Positions 21,320-33,254 of a DNA stretch of 64,000 bases are shown here, in pieces. How positions within the stretch are numbered: position 1 is the first letter of the stretch; every line of letters begins with the position of its first letter. Under the pieces are notes generated by a model, which was not told the origin of the DNA, did not search any database, and saw only the letters and a list, made by a program, of their open reading frames with translations. This DNA comes from Ailurus styani. Its lineage: Eukaryota; Chordata; Mammalia; Carnivora; Ailuridae. The position numbers and the translations under genes were made by a program. The stretch covers positions 1,441,776-1,505,775 of the forward strand of contig LNAC01000233.1 in NCBI GenBank assembly GCA_002007465.1, given 5' to 3'.

Positions 21320-21513
21320 AGGGCACCTGGGTGGCTCAGTTGGTTAAGCAACTGCCTTCAGCTCAGGTCATGATCCCAGAGTCCCGCTATTGAGTCCCAC
21401 GTTGGGCTTCTTGCTCAGCTCTTCCTTCTCCCTCTGCCCTTCACCCTGCTTGTGCTCTCTCTCACTCACATGCTTGCTCTCTCTCTCTCAAGTAAGTAAA
21501 TAAAATATATTAA
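21320..21513 (+). mobile_element. CAN-SINE
   Basis: GGGCACCTGGGTGGCTCAGTTG, TCAGCTCAGGTCATGATCCC, TTGCTCTCTCTCTCTCAAG. The target duplication AAAGGGGGCATTGTT (21305-21319) recurs at 21515-21532 with its G run expanded from 5 to 9. Confidence 0.93.
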
Positions 21514-21532
21514 AAAGGGGGGGGGCATTGTT

Positions 21533-22603
21533 CTTCTGTTTCCCTACAACAAATGATTGCTAGATGAAAAATAAAAGGTTGTGTTTTGCTAGCTAGGACC
21601 TAATTAATGGGGAGTTACTCAGACCAGAGGGCTGAAAGCTATCAGTAAAGGGAAGAGGGGGAAGGGAAAAAAGTGGGGGAAGAATGTGTCTACAGAACAA
21701 GCAGATCCCTCCAAGGAGACATGTGGCACGTATTCCACAGGATACCCCTTGCACAAGCCAGTTTGAGCAGGACTGGAGCTGAGGACCTGGGCAGAAGCCC
21801 CCTGAGTCACCCTAAATTTACCTTTAGTTCATGATAACACTAAGATCTCTTCCTATGAGTGGGGTTTTCCATCATTTTGGGAAACATATAATCTATACTC
21901 TAGCATGTTGATATGCTAGGCATGGAACAGAAGTGCCTAAGGAACAAAATATGTATCAGTTCCTAAATGCGTCAAGCCCCCGCCCCTGCCCCCTAGCACA
22001 CTGAATGAAACCGTCCTGCACTAATTCCAAAAGGAGACAGTACTTTAAGAACTCTCTCTCTGTCTCCTTACATGTGGCAAGGAATACAAACTTTTTGCTC
22101 AAACCAAGAGACTTGGGCTGGTCTGTTGGATGAGGCACCCACTCATAGACCCTTTGCATTTGGGGACAGTTTGAAAGTGATTACTCAAGAAAAAGCCCTC
22201 TGTGTTTTCTCCTGACAATGCTCCTGGGACCTATTCAGTATTAGTCCACCTCAAACGTCATTCCTTTTGAATGCTTCAGTTCCCATTTCCCTCCCAAAAT
22301 GTAGACAAAAATCTCCATTCACTCATTGAAGAATCATGCCCTCAAATACCTGCATTACAACAAAGCAAGGTTATAGTGTGGTTTAGAGCCTGCTCTGGGG
22401 CCTCAGGAGGCAGGGGACTCTGGTGGCCCTGAATTAAGCAAGGTGTCAGGGAGGAGGTGGCATTTGAGGGGGTCTGACATAACCTTTAGCCATGGAGTAC
22501 CCAGGAGGTTAGGGAAGGGAACTGTAAGCAGAAGGAATGTAGCAGGAGAGGACCAAAGGTGGGATTTCTGGATGCAAGGACAGATTGCTGCTAGAGAAGG
22601 TTT
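21533..22603. other. Unassigned intergenic DNA
   Basis: About 1.1 kb, GC slightly higher than the surroundings, with purine-rich text near 21650-21680. No repeat or gene recognised. Confidence 0.45.
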
Positions 22604-22642
22604 GGGGCAGACACTTAACCGACTGAGCCACCCAGGCACCCT
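22604..22642 (-). mobile_element. CAN-SINE head stub
   Basis: Only about 39 bp remain: GGCAGACACTTAACCGACTG then AGCCACCCAGGCACCCTG. It is a deletion-derived or microhomology-derived fragment. Confidence 0.75.
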
Positions 22643-23243
22643 GGAAAGTTAGCTTCTAAATCTTCTCAATCATTTGGCTAAGCCGGTAAACTTCTTTCTA
22701 GAAGATCTCTCAGGAAATTCTGTTTACGGCTCCTTACATAATCATCAAATGCTTACTTTCTGGCAAGGCAATTCTATGCCAAATAAAGAGGATCCCTTGT
22801 GTTTATTATTACAACTAAGTAGAAATAAATGCCAAACAAAGTCGTTCTTACAGTTAAAAAAAATTACACTGGAGTATCCTTTACTGAGCCCTATTAATGT
22901 TTTATTGAGGAAATAGTGCTATTTACTTCTGAGTAAGGGTTAATTATCTCAGGGCAGTTTTTTATTTGCAAACAATTAATTTGTTTCCCTGTTTTCCCAC
23001 TTCCAGGTTTCCCAGAGGTCTTAATTATAACACAACAAACCTGTTAGAGGAAACATAAATGGTATTATTTTAAGTGTTTTTTAAAAAGTGCATTTGAAAA
23101 AAGTCATGGTAAAAAATCATACCAGTTTATTAGGTAATTTTAACATTAAGTTGTTTTATAGTCCTCTTTCTAGACTATTCTCTTACAGTATATGGGAATA
23201 TGCACAGTTAGATGCTTAATACCTTAACAGGAGCTTCAAATAT
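22643..23243. other. Unassigned AT-rich DNA
   Basis: An 80-codon frame at 22674-22916 has no recognisable domain or codon signature. No repeat seen. Confidence 0.4.
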
Positions 23244-23270
23244 TCACACACACACACACACACACACACA
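23244..23270. repeat. (CA)n microsatellite
   Basis: About 13 CA units. Confidence 0.9.
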
Positions 23271-23389
23271 GTCATTTTTTCCAGCACATATTTCGTATAC
23301 ATGTATCAAATGTTGTGTTAAGTGAAATATTTCACGTGAAATACTTTATTTATCTCTATAGTAACTTGCTAAAGTAGGTACTATTAATA

Positions 23390-24080
23390 CCGTAGATCCT
23401 CAGTGGGTGGGGCCTGTGTATTTGGAAATTCACCTACTTGCTAAAATTCATTTATAACCACAAGTCAATACTTGTGTTTCTTTTGCCTTTACTGGTGGAC
23501 ATGCACACGTGCAGAGCAGACAACAAGTTGAGTTGCTTGATGCACATGTTCCCAGGTGAGGTCGGACAAGGGGATGCTCCCCCTTCCATTTCAGTTCTCA
23601 CACTGTAACAAGTATCGCTTCGAAAAAGTGACACTCATAAACAAGTGTCCTTTTTGCAGTCTAGTTAGCACAGATTTCCCCCCCCTGTATTTTTGTTTTA
23701 TGTTGGACATTTCCTTGTTTTAAAATGGCCCCCAAGAAAAGTGCGGACATGCTGTCCAGCATGTTCTTCTTGTTCCTAAGAGCAAGGAGGCCATGACGGG
23801 CCTTGTGGAGAAAATGGGTGTGTTAGATAAGCTTTGTTCAGGGATGGGTTATAGGTTGTTGACTGTGAGGTCCCTGTTAATGAGTCAATATTAAGCAAGG
23901 TGTCTTTAAACAAACACACATAAAACAAGCCTGTGCTGACAAGTTGACAAAAATATCGTTACCAGAATTTCACAGGAACCTAACCCTGTATTTCCCATAG
24001 GGACGATAGTTTAGTGACAGTGTTCACTAACTCACTGTGTAATAGAGCATAACGCCCATGAATATGAGCATCACTTGACG
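23390..24080. mobile_element. Tigger-like (TcMar) DNA transposon relic
   Basis: AAAATGGCCCCCAAGAAAAG, GTTAGATAAGCTTTGTTCAGG, AAGGTGTCTTTAAACAAACAC, CATAAAACAAGCCTGTG and ACAGGAACCTAACCCTGTATT recall a widespread Tigger-type element. No transposase frame survives. The subfamily is not certain, and termini are eroded. Confidence 0.5.
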
Positions 24081-24084
24081 TCTC

Positions 24085-24175
24085 TGTATCACATATGAGG
24101 AGGCTGAGGCCTAGGGTCATATGCCTAAGGGCTTTCTTTAGGTAAGAGACATAGATGGAATTCGACTAGGTGGAG
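24085..24175 (-). repeat. Possible MIR fragment
   Basis: CATATGAGGAGGCTGAGGCC followed by TAGGGTCATATGCCTAAGGG resembles the MIR core read in reverse. Short and weak. Confidence 0.35.
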
Positions 24176-24187
24176 TTTGTTTATTTA

Positions 24188-24358
24188 TTTAAAGATTTTA
24201 TTTATTTATTTGATAAGAGAGAGAGAACACGGGCTGTCTCATGCAGGGAACGTCAGAGGGAGAAGCAGGCTCCCCACTGAGCATGGAGTCCGACATAGGG
24301 CTCCATCCCAGGACCCTGAGATCATGACCTGACCCCACGGCAGACACTTAACCAACCA
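24188..24358 (-). mobile_element. CAN-SINE lacking its head end
   Basis: TTTAAAGATTTTATTTATTT, GAGAAGCAGGCTCCCCACTG, GACCCTGAGATCATGACCTG, CAGACACTTAACCAACC. It stops before the GAGCCACCCAGG terminus, so about 15-20 bp of the 5' end is missing. Confidence 0.88.
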
Positions 24359-25099
24359 ATTTGGTGAAATTTAATGCCTTCAGTTCTTTGCTGCCCCCCC
24401 AAACCTAGTTTGAAATTAATCTATTGTTCCTTCCCATAGTCTCCTGTTCTTTATATTTTCTACTTCAGCCATTTGCATTCTGAGGAACATTTCTTCTACT
24501 CTTGACTTTGAATTGCTTTGGGTCTACCTGCACGGGTGCGAAGCACTTTGGGCCTATGCTTCCTTACAGGCAAGTGCTGGGTATTCTGAACTTCTCAGAC
24601 TCCATGGCACCCACTTTCCTGAGCCCACGGGGCGTGAGTGCCTCTAGCCCCTGGAAGCGTGGGCAACATGATGCTGGCAGCAGAGGAAAAGTCAGTCCCT
24701 GTATAGGGTCAAAGGAATTGTCAACCTTTGTTCTTATTCCCAGAAATTCTGAGCAGAACACCTGCAGAAGTTTTATTATGTTATTGCCTACATTTTACTC
24801 CTTGGCCAACATTTTATTAGCTTTTTGCTTCAACCCAGTAGTAACATTAAGTACTCATCCAAAATTTCGCTCCAAAAGATCTGTTTTCAACCACTGAAGG
24901 GAATCAAAGCATTGTAATTTGTTAACATAGAAGTAGCAACTGCACACATTTCCACCTATCATGTTACAAAGTTGATACTATGCACATTTGTAACAGATCT
25001 ATAACACACACAGCTTTGCTCTCCCAGAGCTCTGAGCTTCTAACCAATCATTGGCATCATCTACAGTTCTATAGTTATTTCATTGTTTTAGAAATTTCT
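24359..25099. other. Unassigned intergenic DNA
   Basis: A 131-codon frame at 24502-24897 has no recognisable motif and is treated as chance. No repeat seen. Confidence 0.45.
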
Positions 25100-25590
25100 C
25101 TTTTGTGAATATAAAACTAATATATATATATATTTGCAGGTTATTTGGAAAATACAGAAAAGCAAAGAGAAGATTATAAAAGGTATTGGTTAGTCCATTA
25201 TTCACATATAATCCCACTCTGTGTGTTTGGGAGTGTGTCCTTCCAATGTTTTCTCCCTTAGAGTTTATACAGTAAATTCAAAATGCTGCCTTCCAGGGTT
25301 TTTCACATAATATTATATTACAAATATTTTTCCATCTGGTTAGGTATAGTTCATGCTATTAAATGATAGCAAAATCTTCTAGTGTTTGGGTCCACGACAG
25401 ATTATTTAAAGATTTTACGTAGCTGCATATTCAGGTTTTTGCTTATTCTTATGTTATAAAACAACCTACAATAAGAATCCTTGTACCTAAATCCTTGCAT
25501 GAATCTCTCGTTATTTTCTTTGGAAAAATTACTAGAAATGAAATTGGTAGATCAACACCATGCACATTTTTGGGGCCTCTGAAAGACTCA
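25100..25590 (-). mobile_element. Very old L1-type 3' relic
   Basis: ATAATCCCACTCTGTGTGTT, TTTTCCATCTGGTTAGGTAT, AATCCTTGTACCTAAATCC and AGAAATGAAATTGGTAGATC follow the order of an ancient minus-oriented L1 3' region. High divergence makes family assignment tentative. Confidence 0.45.
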
Positions 25591-28500
25591 CCCTCAGTGG
25601 CAGTATAAATACTGGTTAAGATCCAAACATCTTTTACTCTTTAGCTGAATTTTCTCCATGCCAGCAAACATACTAGTGGTATGCGGGACAGGCAGGACGA
25701 GGCTTAGAGAAATATACTTCAAGGACAGTGTTTTAGAAGAAAAATCTCTACCTTCTGAATCTTCCAAGTATTGACGGCAGAACAATAAGGGTGCTTTAGA
25801 ACCAGATTAAATGTGTGTGTGTGGGAACTCTGTCTGGTAGCTGTCCTAAAGCACCCATATTTTCCCACAGCAAGTTTTGGACCATTCTGACTTAGGGTAT
25901 ACTCTTGAACTTGGCCTGAAACAGCTGCCAAAATGGGATAGTGGCTTTTGTACACTTTATACTGATTTTCTACTTAAACCCCGCCACTGCTCCTTTAACT
26001 GGCAAAACTACCTCTAAATACTCATCTAAAGCTTGGAACACTTTTTAGAAAAGTAACTTGTGCAGGTGTCGTTGCTGTAGGGCAAAGCTCCATTGGGTAA
26101 GCTCTCCTTAGCAATGTGATAAAATCATTTAGAACAGAAAGACCATATCTGCAGCTGCCCAGATCTATTTTCATAGATAACTATTGTGTCATCAGTGTAC
26201 AATATCACGGGCTAACCTGTGACCCTTGTGCCTCAAGAAAACCACCACCACCACCATCATCACTATGTCAATCTTTCTGCGGAGAGAGGAATTAATGCTC
26301 CATCCCTGGGACGGGATATGTGCTGTTGACATGTAGCAATAAAGAATTTCCTTTTGGGATTTGGACAAATCAGATGGCAGAGAGCAAGAGCATTCTTCCA
26401 TTTCACCAAGAAAATTTTTATTGTGTCTGCTCTTAGTGCATGCACACCCAAATTTTTCACAAAGACAAGAATTTGGTCCTTCCTTTGTCTTCTGAGTAGC
26501 TGATGGTCCCAATGAATGGTATTTACTCTAGAACTATGCTTGCAACTGAAACTCACTTAAGCACTGGCAAGCAGCCCAAGTGCTGGTTGTCGGGGCTGGC
26601 AACGTTGTGCGGTAGGGCTGTTTGCCTTCAAGGCTACTACTTCCCCTTCTTGTACACTTACTTCATTTCTCTCCTTCCCACTTCCTCTCTTGCAACCTGG
26701 GTCACAGAGAAGGATGTGATAAGCGACTTTTCAGTAAGGTGATAATAAACGTATGTTACTTCGCCTAGGAATATTTTAATTTTAAAGAAGGTCCACAAAG
26801 CGGATGCCCTTAACAAAGAAGTAATTAATTTCAAACATGTGCTTCACTGCCATTGCTATGTCTATGTCTTTGTTTATAAAGAGGTATACTCGTTTTGGTG
26901 GTAAGAGGGTGAAATATGTCAGAATCACGAATAGAAGAATATATCTCTGTAATGGCGTTATTTTTATTTAGCCCAAGGGATTTTTGATTAATTTGACAAA
27001 CAGCCACTGTAAATCGTCATGTGGTTAGTGGAAGATTCATTCTTTCTAAATTTATAGTTTTATATACTCCATCTATTTTCCTACTATTACAGGAGCAGAG
27101 TTTAGAAACCGTAAAGATTTGATAAGTATTAAAATCACTGGCTATTTTCTTGCATCGTTAAAAAAAATCCTTCATGGTTCCTTTCAGCAAATTTCTGCTT
27201 GAATATACTGGAAATGTTTCTTTCTGAACTAGGAAAAAGTTTGCTACAATCCCTACTCACTGTTGCAACATATAGAATTTTAGCAGCGATAAACCGGATA
27301 AATGAACCTCGTCCTCTATTCCTATTACAATACTCCCTGTTCTTTTCGAATTCAAATTTCTTTTTAGTTACAAGTATCTACTCATAAAAAGCAAGGAAAG
27401 ATTGAGGAGACTGTTCAAATAAGGAGGAGTTTTTCTAGTGTGATTTTAGATTACATATATAAGAAATTTAGATTACATATTACATTTTAAGTTATTTAAT
27501 GTGTTTTTATTAAGAAGAAAATTTTACTTTGTCCTTTTGGTAATAGGCAGTATACATTCAAATGTACAGGAAGCATTTCCTGAGCTTTTAATTTGTTTAG
27601 AGGGGTAACTCTCAAAAGATAATTAAAAATAATTATTTCTTTGTTCTTTTAGGACAGTTGGTTACATTATATAGAAACAGCTCAATATATATTTGATTTT
27701 TGTTATATAAATATTTTGAGTTTGTTACCCAATTTTAATGACTTTATTTCAATGTACTAGAGGCTTCTCAGACAGTGGATTAAACTACCAGGGTTCTTCT
27801 TCAATATGAGAAAGTAGTTTAGTGACATAAAAGAGAATGTGCCTTTTAGTTTTTGTTGAGTGTACCTAGCACAGCTCAGTAGCTAAGATCCAGGAAGGCA
27901 GTAAATACCACACAGGACCAAGACCCTGGTCAGAGGTTCTTAGTTTCTTAGGTTGTTCCTAAAGAACTCATTTAATTTCTCAAGTTGTATCAAATGTTGC
28001 TCTGATGTTTTGATTTATTCTTTCCAAACACCTACAGCATTTACCACATGGAGTTCCATTAATATGTTGGCATTGTGTTGTTTTCTAAAATGTTACTTTT
28101 TACAAAGTAACACCACCATCACCATTATCAACAACTTGATATGGCTTGGGCTGAAGGAAATTCATCTTTGTGGGATTTTGCAGGGCAAAGGTGGAGCAAA
28201 GATGTATTTCCCAGTCATGCTGTGGTTTATTAAAAACATGGATCCTCAGAGGACTGAACTTGCAGCACTTTAAAAATAGGTCAGGTCAAGAAACTTCATA
28301 ATTAACTAGCAAAAAAATTCACCATGAAATGGATGGGAAACTTCAGGAAACTTTTCCTGGAACTGTCCAGGAAAAAGCTATGCTCTCTTTAGAGCTCTTG
28401 GAGTGCTTCTCAGATGTTGGTCCTTAAGAGATTAGGGAGTTGTCTTATAGCTTCATAAAGGGATTAAGGAAAGTATATGATGAGATATCTGGAGAAAACA

Positions 28501-28597
28501 CGTATTAGTCATTAAGTGAGACTGAAGGTAGGGCTGAAGGTTGATAGGGAAACTGTTTATAATGTGGAACTGAATCAATTCCCAGTTATAATTTTCA
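25591..28597. other. Three-kilobase unique stretch
   Basis: No SINE, L1 or LTR was recognised. A short (ACC)n run lies at about 26238-26255. TTAGATTACATAT is repeated near 27447 and 27469. Open frames (up to 106 codons at 26192-26512 and 27953-28273) lack motifs. No promoter or exon structure could be supported. Confidence 0.5.
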
Positions 28598-28599
28598 TG

Positions 28600-29030
28600 C
28601 TTACTTCCCCAGGATTCACGTACTCATCAATCCATAAATAGGCGGGGAGTTCCTACCATGTGCCTGGCAAATGGAATAGCTGTTGGACATAAAATGTACA
28701 TGAAAGTCTCTGTGCCAAAGAAGTTCACAGCCTTGTGGGAACACAAGACTTCACATAAATGACTATGGAAATTAAAAGAGGCATGAACATTGCTGTGGTA
28801 TCTTCATGGACTAACTCCAACCTGGGGAGAGTTAGGAATACCTTCACAAAAGAGGTGACCTCTGTTGGAGCTGAGTCTTGAAGCATAAGGGGAAGTTAGC
28901 CAGGTGGAGAAGGGAGGAAAGCATCCCAGGCAGAGTGAATAGCATGTTCAGAGGCAGGAAGCAGAGCTTCCCCAAGTCTATCAGAAGCACCAGGGGGTGG
29001 GGCTGGTGTTTTCTCAAAATGTCCATTCCT
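28600..29030 (+). repeat. Ancient interspersed repeat, family not named
   Basis: GGTGACCTCTGTTGGAGCTG then AGTCTTGAAGCATAAGGGG, AGTTAGCCAGGTGGAGAAGG, AGGCAGAGTGAATAGCATG and TTCAGAGGCAGGAAGCAG form text I recognise as a common old mammalian repeat. Related stretches may lie at 51450-51920, 55150-55440 and 60885-61140. Confidence 0.45.
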
Positions 29031-29289
29031 GGGCTCATGCAGATATATCTGGAATCAGAAACTCATGGGCAGGGCTTGAGAATTTGGGCAAGCATTCAAA
29101 TATATTCTGGTGCACTCTACTATTTGAAAATCATTGGCATGGAGGAAAGACAAGAGTTTCTGGGTATTCCCTGAAAACAGCCAGTCCTATAAGGGAATGT
29201 AGAGATTCTGGCGGGCACTTCCAGGAAGACAAGAGACTAAGCGGTTGTCATATGTATAAAATTTTTACAGATCTCTTGGTTAGGGATGA

Positions 29290-29612
29290 GCCAGAACTTC
29301 TTCAAAGGACTACCTCTTGCTCTTTCTACCACAAAGAAGGAATCCCAACACCAAAAGGCCTCTTTGGGTTCCAGAAACAGCATATTCCACAGCTGGGAAT
29401 GTTGTTCCAGGTCTAAGACTGAGTGGAGCAAAAGGCTACCCACTAGCTGTGAATATGGCCAGAGTAGGAAAGGTCTCTGTAGTAGGTGTAGGAGGTATCG
29501 GTGGTGGGAAAAGATGGTTATTGGCCTCTTCTTGTGGGAGAATCAAAAAGTAGTTCCCCAGAGCCCTAGAGTAATGCCATTTTGCCAGCAGCATAGAATG
29601 ATATGCTTTTTT
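29290..29612 (+). mobile_element. ERVL-type pol relic, left part
   Basis: AATCCCAACACCAAAAGGCC, CAGAAACAGCATATTCCACAG, GGAATGTTGTTCCAGGTC and GTATCGGTGGTGGGAAAAG match the decayed reverse transcriptase region of endogenous ERVL elements as I remember it. The reading frame is broken. The text continues after the L1 insertion at 30747. Confidence 0.6.
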
Positions 29613-30746
29613 TTTAAATTGACATAGAATGTATTATTTGTTTCAGAGGTACAGATATGTGATTCATTAGTCTTACACAATTCACAGCACTCACCATAGC
29701 ACATACCCTTTCCAATGTCCATCAGCCAGCCACCCCATTTCTCCCACCCCTCTCCCCTCCAGGAACCCTCAGTTTGTTTCCTGAGATTAAGAGTCTCTTG
29801 TGATTTGTCTCCCTCTCTGATTTCACCTTGTTTCATTTTTCCCTCCCTTACCCTATGATCCTCTGTCTTGTTTCTCAAATTCCTCATATCAGTGAGATCA
29901 TATGATAACTGCCTTTCTCTGATTGACTTATTTTGCTTAGCATAATACCCTCTAGTTCCATCCATGGTGTTGCAAATGGCAAGATTTCGTTTTTTGATGA
30001 CTGCATAGTATTCCATTATATATATATACTACACCTTCTTTATCCATTCATCTGTTGATGGACATCTAGGTTCTTTCCATAGTTTGGCTATTGTGGACAT
30101 TGCTGCTATAAACATTGGAGTGCGCATACCCCTTCGGATCACTACATTTACATCTTTAGGTTAAATACCCAGTAGTGCAATTCCTGGGCCGTAGGGTAGC
30201 TCTATTTTCAACTTTTTGAGGAACCTCCATACTGTTTTCCAGAGTGGCTGCACAGCTTGCATTCCCACCAACAGTGTAGGAGGGTTCCCCTTTCTCCGCA
30301 TCCTCGCCAACACCTGTCATTTCCCAAATGGTTAATTTTAGCTCTTCTGACTGGTGTGATGTGGTATCTCACTGTGGTTTTGATTTGTATTTCCCTGATG
30401 TCAAGTGATGTTGAGCACTTTGTCATGTGTCTGTTGGCTATTTGGATGTCTTCTTCCAGAAATGTCTGTTCATGTCTTCTATTCATTTCTTGATTGGATT
30501 ATTTGTTCTTTGGGTGTTGAGTTTGATAAGTTCTTTACAGATTTTGTATACTAGCCCTTTATCTGATATGTCATTCGCAAATATCTTCTCCCATTCTGTC
30601 GGTTGTCTTTTGGTTTTGTTGACTGTTTTCTTTGCTGTGCAAAACCTTTTAATCTTGATGAAGTCCCAATAGTTCATTTTTGCCCTTGCTTCCCTTGCCT
30701 TTAGCGATGTTTCGAAGAAGTTACTGCAGCTGAGGTCGAAGAGGAC
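29613..30746 (-). mobile_element. LINE-1, 5'-truncated (1.13 kb), inside an ERVL relic
   Basis: The target duplication GAATGATATGCTTTTT lies at 29597-29612 and 30747-30762. The minus strand carries the ORF2 C-terminus and 3' UTR in three frames (30483-30746 part, 30208-30486, 29543-30016), so at least two frameshifts are present. The frame at 30208-30486 keeps the ORF2p cysteine motif C59-X3-C63-X7-H71-X4-C76 in [18 protein letters not shown]. The copy is moderately young but inactive. Confidence 0.96.
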
Positions 30747-31745
30747 GAATGATATGCTTTTTGGGAAACATTTCCTGATGTGTTGCTGGGCTCTGATAGA
30801 GACAGAATGAATGACCAAGGAACCCCAAGTGACCATTGAGCTGGAACTGTCCATCACGAGCCGGGAAGCCCTCGGAAGTCATGAGGTCAGACTGGCCCAG
30901 CATCAATACACAGTAGCAGGTGGTGAATTGGGTGCATCCAGGATTGAGCATGAACAGCACTAGAGGGCATAAGCAACTGCCATGAGCAGCTGTCCGGGTC
31001 CCAACATGTCCACGACTGTTGTCCAGTACTCTCTCTGCTAATCTTATGGCTCTATAGGGGATCTTACAGCTGGAAGAAAAGGCCTAACCTTGTTTCATAG
31101 AGGGTGAGCTTGTTATATGGGTATAAATTGCAAGTGGATGACAACCACGCTGCAGGATCCCTCTGAGGGGGCCTTGGTAGAGTGTGGAGAGAGAAGAGCC
31201 TCCCAGTGGGAAGTGCACTTGGTCGTCCACTTGATAATGACAGAGAATTGGCCCACGGCTAGGAAATAATGAGAATCATGGGACATTCTGAATGGCGTGG
31301 TCCACTGGTCAGGGGTGGGGAAGGAAAAAACCTGGAAGATTGGAGGTGCATGTGGATGGATGTATGGAGCAGGCCTGAATGTGAAGACCTTTGTATCCCA
31401 TGTTAATATCCATGAGAAAGAAGCCATAGAAAAAGCACTCAATGACTGAGTAGACAGAATGATCCATCAAGCTTCTATGAGCCAATCTCGATTATGAATC
31501 ATGAATGATGTCACCATGGTGAGTGTGCATGGGCCAGATAACACAGACCACCACCTACCAAGACCCGTGTAACCACTGCTGTGTCATAGCCCGTGTCAAC
31601 TCTCAGCTTCAGAGAACACCAGGAGCTTCCGTCTTTTCTGGAGCCCTGCGCTCATGCCCTTCCAGTTGCTGGCTTCCGTCTATGTCAAAGGGGCCGCAGA
31701 TTCATTCTCAGGATAGCCTCTTGAAAAGTCTGAGAGACTATTCAC
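30747..31745 (+). mobile_element. ERVL-type pol relic, right part
   Basis: AAGTGCACTTGGTCGTCCAC, GACAGAGAATTGGCCCACGG, GGCGTGGTCCACTGGTCAGG, CTTTGTATCCCATGTTAATA, CATGAGAAAGAAGCC and GAGTAGACAGAATGATCC follow the RNase H to integrase portion of ERVL pol. Stops and frameshifts are numerous, so no function remains. No LTR was identified at either side. Confidence 0.65.
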
Positions 31746-32023
31746 CTTGGTCATATTAACATAAGACTTAGAACTCTTAAAACTTTCCCCTTGTTGAGCT
31801 GCTAAATTGGACAGATCCAGTTTCAGTCCTAGAAGAAATATGATATGACTTAAAATTCTTGTGGTGGTCTTTAGACAGTTGATAAGTTGACTGAAGTTAA
31901 TACATTTATTGATGAGGTCAGTTTTAATAAAACTAAAACAGCATCACAGAAATCTCTTATTAAGAAAAGTAGAAAGCTCATACAAAGTGCAATGAAGGAA
32001 AAGGTGATTTTCTTTAAAACTCC
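31746..32023. other. Unassigned intergenic DNA
   Basis: No feature recognised. Confidence 0.35.
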
Positions 32024-32036
32024 ACTACCCCCCATC

Positions 32037-32039
<3 letters not shown>

Positions 32040-32076
<37 letters not shown>

Positions 32077-32140
32077 AGACAGAGAGAGACAGAGAGACAG
32101 AGACAGAGAGACAGAGACAGAGACAGAGACAGAGAGAGAA
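32040..32140. repeat. (TG)n followed by (GACAGA)n
   Basis: About 17 TG units run from 32040 to 32073, then an impure GAGACAGAGA array to about 32140. On the SINE strand this is the 3' tail, so the array grew from the tail. Confidence 0.95.
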
Positions 32141-32318
32141 CATGTGCACATTAGGCCGGGGGGTGGGTGTGGGGCAGAGGGAGAGAGTGAATCTCAAGCA
32201 GGCTCTATACTCAGCATGAGGCTGGACTCGGGACTCAATCTCATGACCCTGAGGTCATGACCCGAGCTGAAATCAAGAGTCGGATGCGTTTAACCTATGG
32301 AACCACGAAGACACTCCT
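32040..32318 (-). mobile_element. CAN-SINE whose tail became a compound microsatellite
   Basis: The body at about 32141-32318 contains TCAAGCAGGCTCTATACTC, CTCATGACCCTGAGGTCATG and a mutated head. The target duplication CCCCCATCTTT lies just left at 32029-32039 and right at 32324-32334. The left copy touches the TG repeat, so the microsatellite lies inside the SINE. Confidence 0.85.
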
Positions 32319-32334
32319 AACTTCCCCCATCTTT

Positions 32335-33254
32335 TAAATCAAATTAACTCAACTATTGTGGGAAAACTCAAAAGCATCAATATTACCTTTTATCAATTAA
32401 TAGTACCTCATAATAATGGGTTAAAATCTTATAGGATATACTTTAAAAGACCAATGTGTTTGAGAGAGAGAGAAAAAAAGGGTGATCTTTCACAGAAGCC
32501 ACTGGTCATATATCTAAGACCAATTCTCTAACTGGGAAAACATAAGAACATGTATTTCTAACATCCATAATCTGTCAAGATGAGGAATGTCTAAAAGGCT
32601 AGCTTTTGAGAAATCTATTCTTGACAGCAGAGTAATTTCAACTGAGGAAAGTAATCCTTGAACCAGTTACGGAATTATCTACAGTTTCAGCAACCAGATA
32701 AAGCCTGCTTATTTGGAATAAATCTGCTACGGGGTTTTAAGATTTGTCAAACTTTGCCCTGCCTTGTATTTTGAACTTATTAAAATGACCCACATCCAAA
32801 AAAGTCTCTATATGGTTGCCTCAGAGAGACAGCATCTTATGTTGACCTCCTGGGGTATGATGGAGCTACAACCCATGACAAAGGCTTCTCCTGTTTTCTA
32901 TGCTAGAAAATGGTTGTCTTGTAACACTGTAAGCTAATGGCAGAAAAGTTGCCTACGTTCTTTTTCCTCAGGCAACTAGAGGAGAACAAATGAACTCTCT
33001 GAATGCCTAATAAATAATCCAATGGCGAAAGGAACATTAAAGAGAACGGGAATGCTTCAGGCATTTTCCAAATACTAATTGTGCCTTTGGGAGACCTCTG
33101 ATGTTAGAGACTTCAGGAACAAAATAATCAATTTTTCTCATATTGAATTAATGGCTTAAAATTGAGGTTAAGTCATATTGGGAACTTACATCTTTGCTTA
33201 AGGGAAAACTTAGCTTTGCATTTCCTGGGGTTCCAATACCCATGTGAAATCTTG
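32335..33254. other. Unassigned repeat-free DNA
   Basis: About 900 bp. GAGAGAGAGAAAAAAAG at about 32462-32480 is a short simple run. No gene or repeat recognised. Confidence 0.45.

Noticed and set aside
21956..22000. CpG island near a C-rich run
   Set aside because: Too short, and almost no CpG in the surroundings.
24502..24897. 131-codon plus-strand open frame
   Set aside because: No motif, with an overlapping antisense frame. No splice or promoter support.
29543..30016. 157-codon minus-strand frame
   Set aside because: It is the C-terminus and 3' UTR of the 29613-30746 LINE-1, not a host gene. Its last codons run into flanking DNA.
31113..31442. 109-codon minus-strand frame
   Set aside because: It is antisense to ERVL-type pol text that reads on the plus strand.
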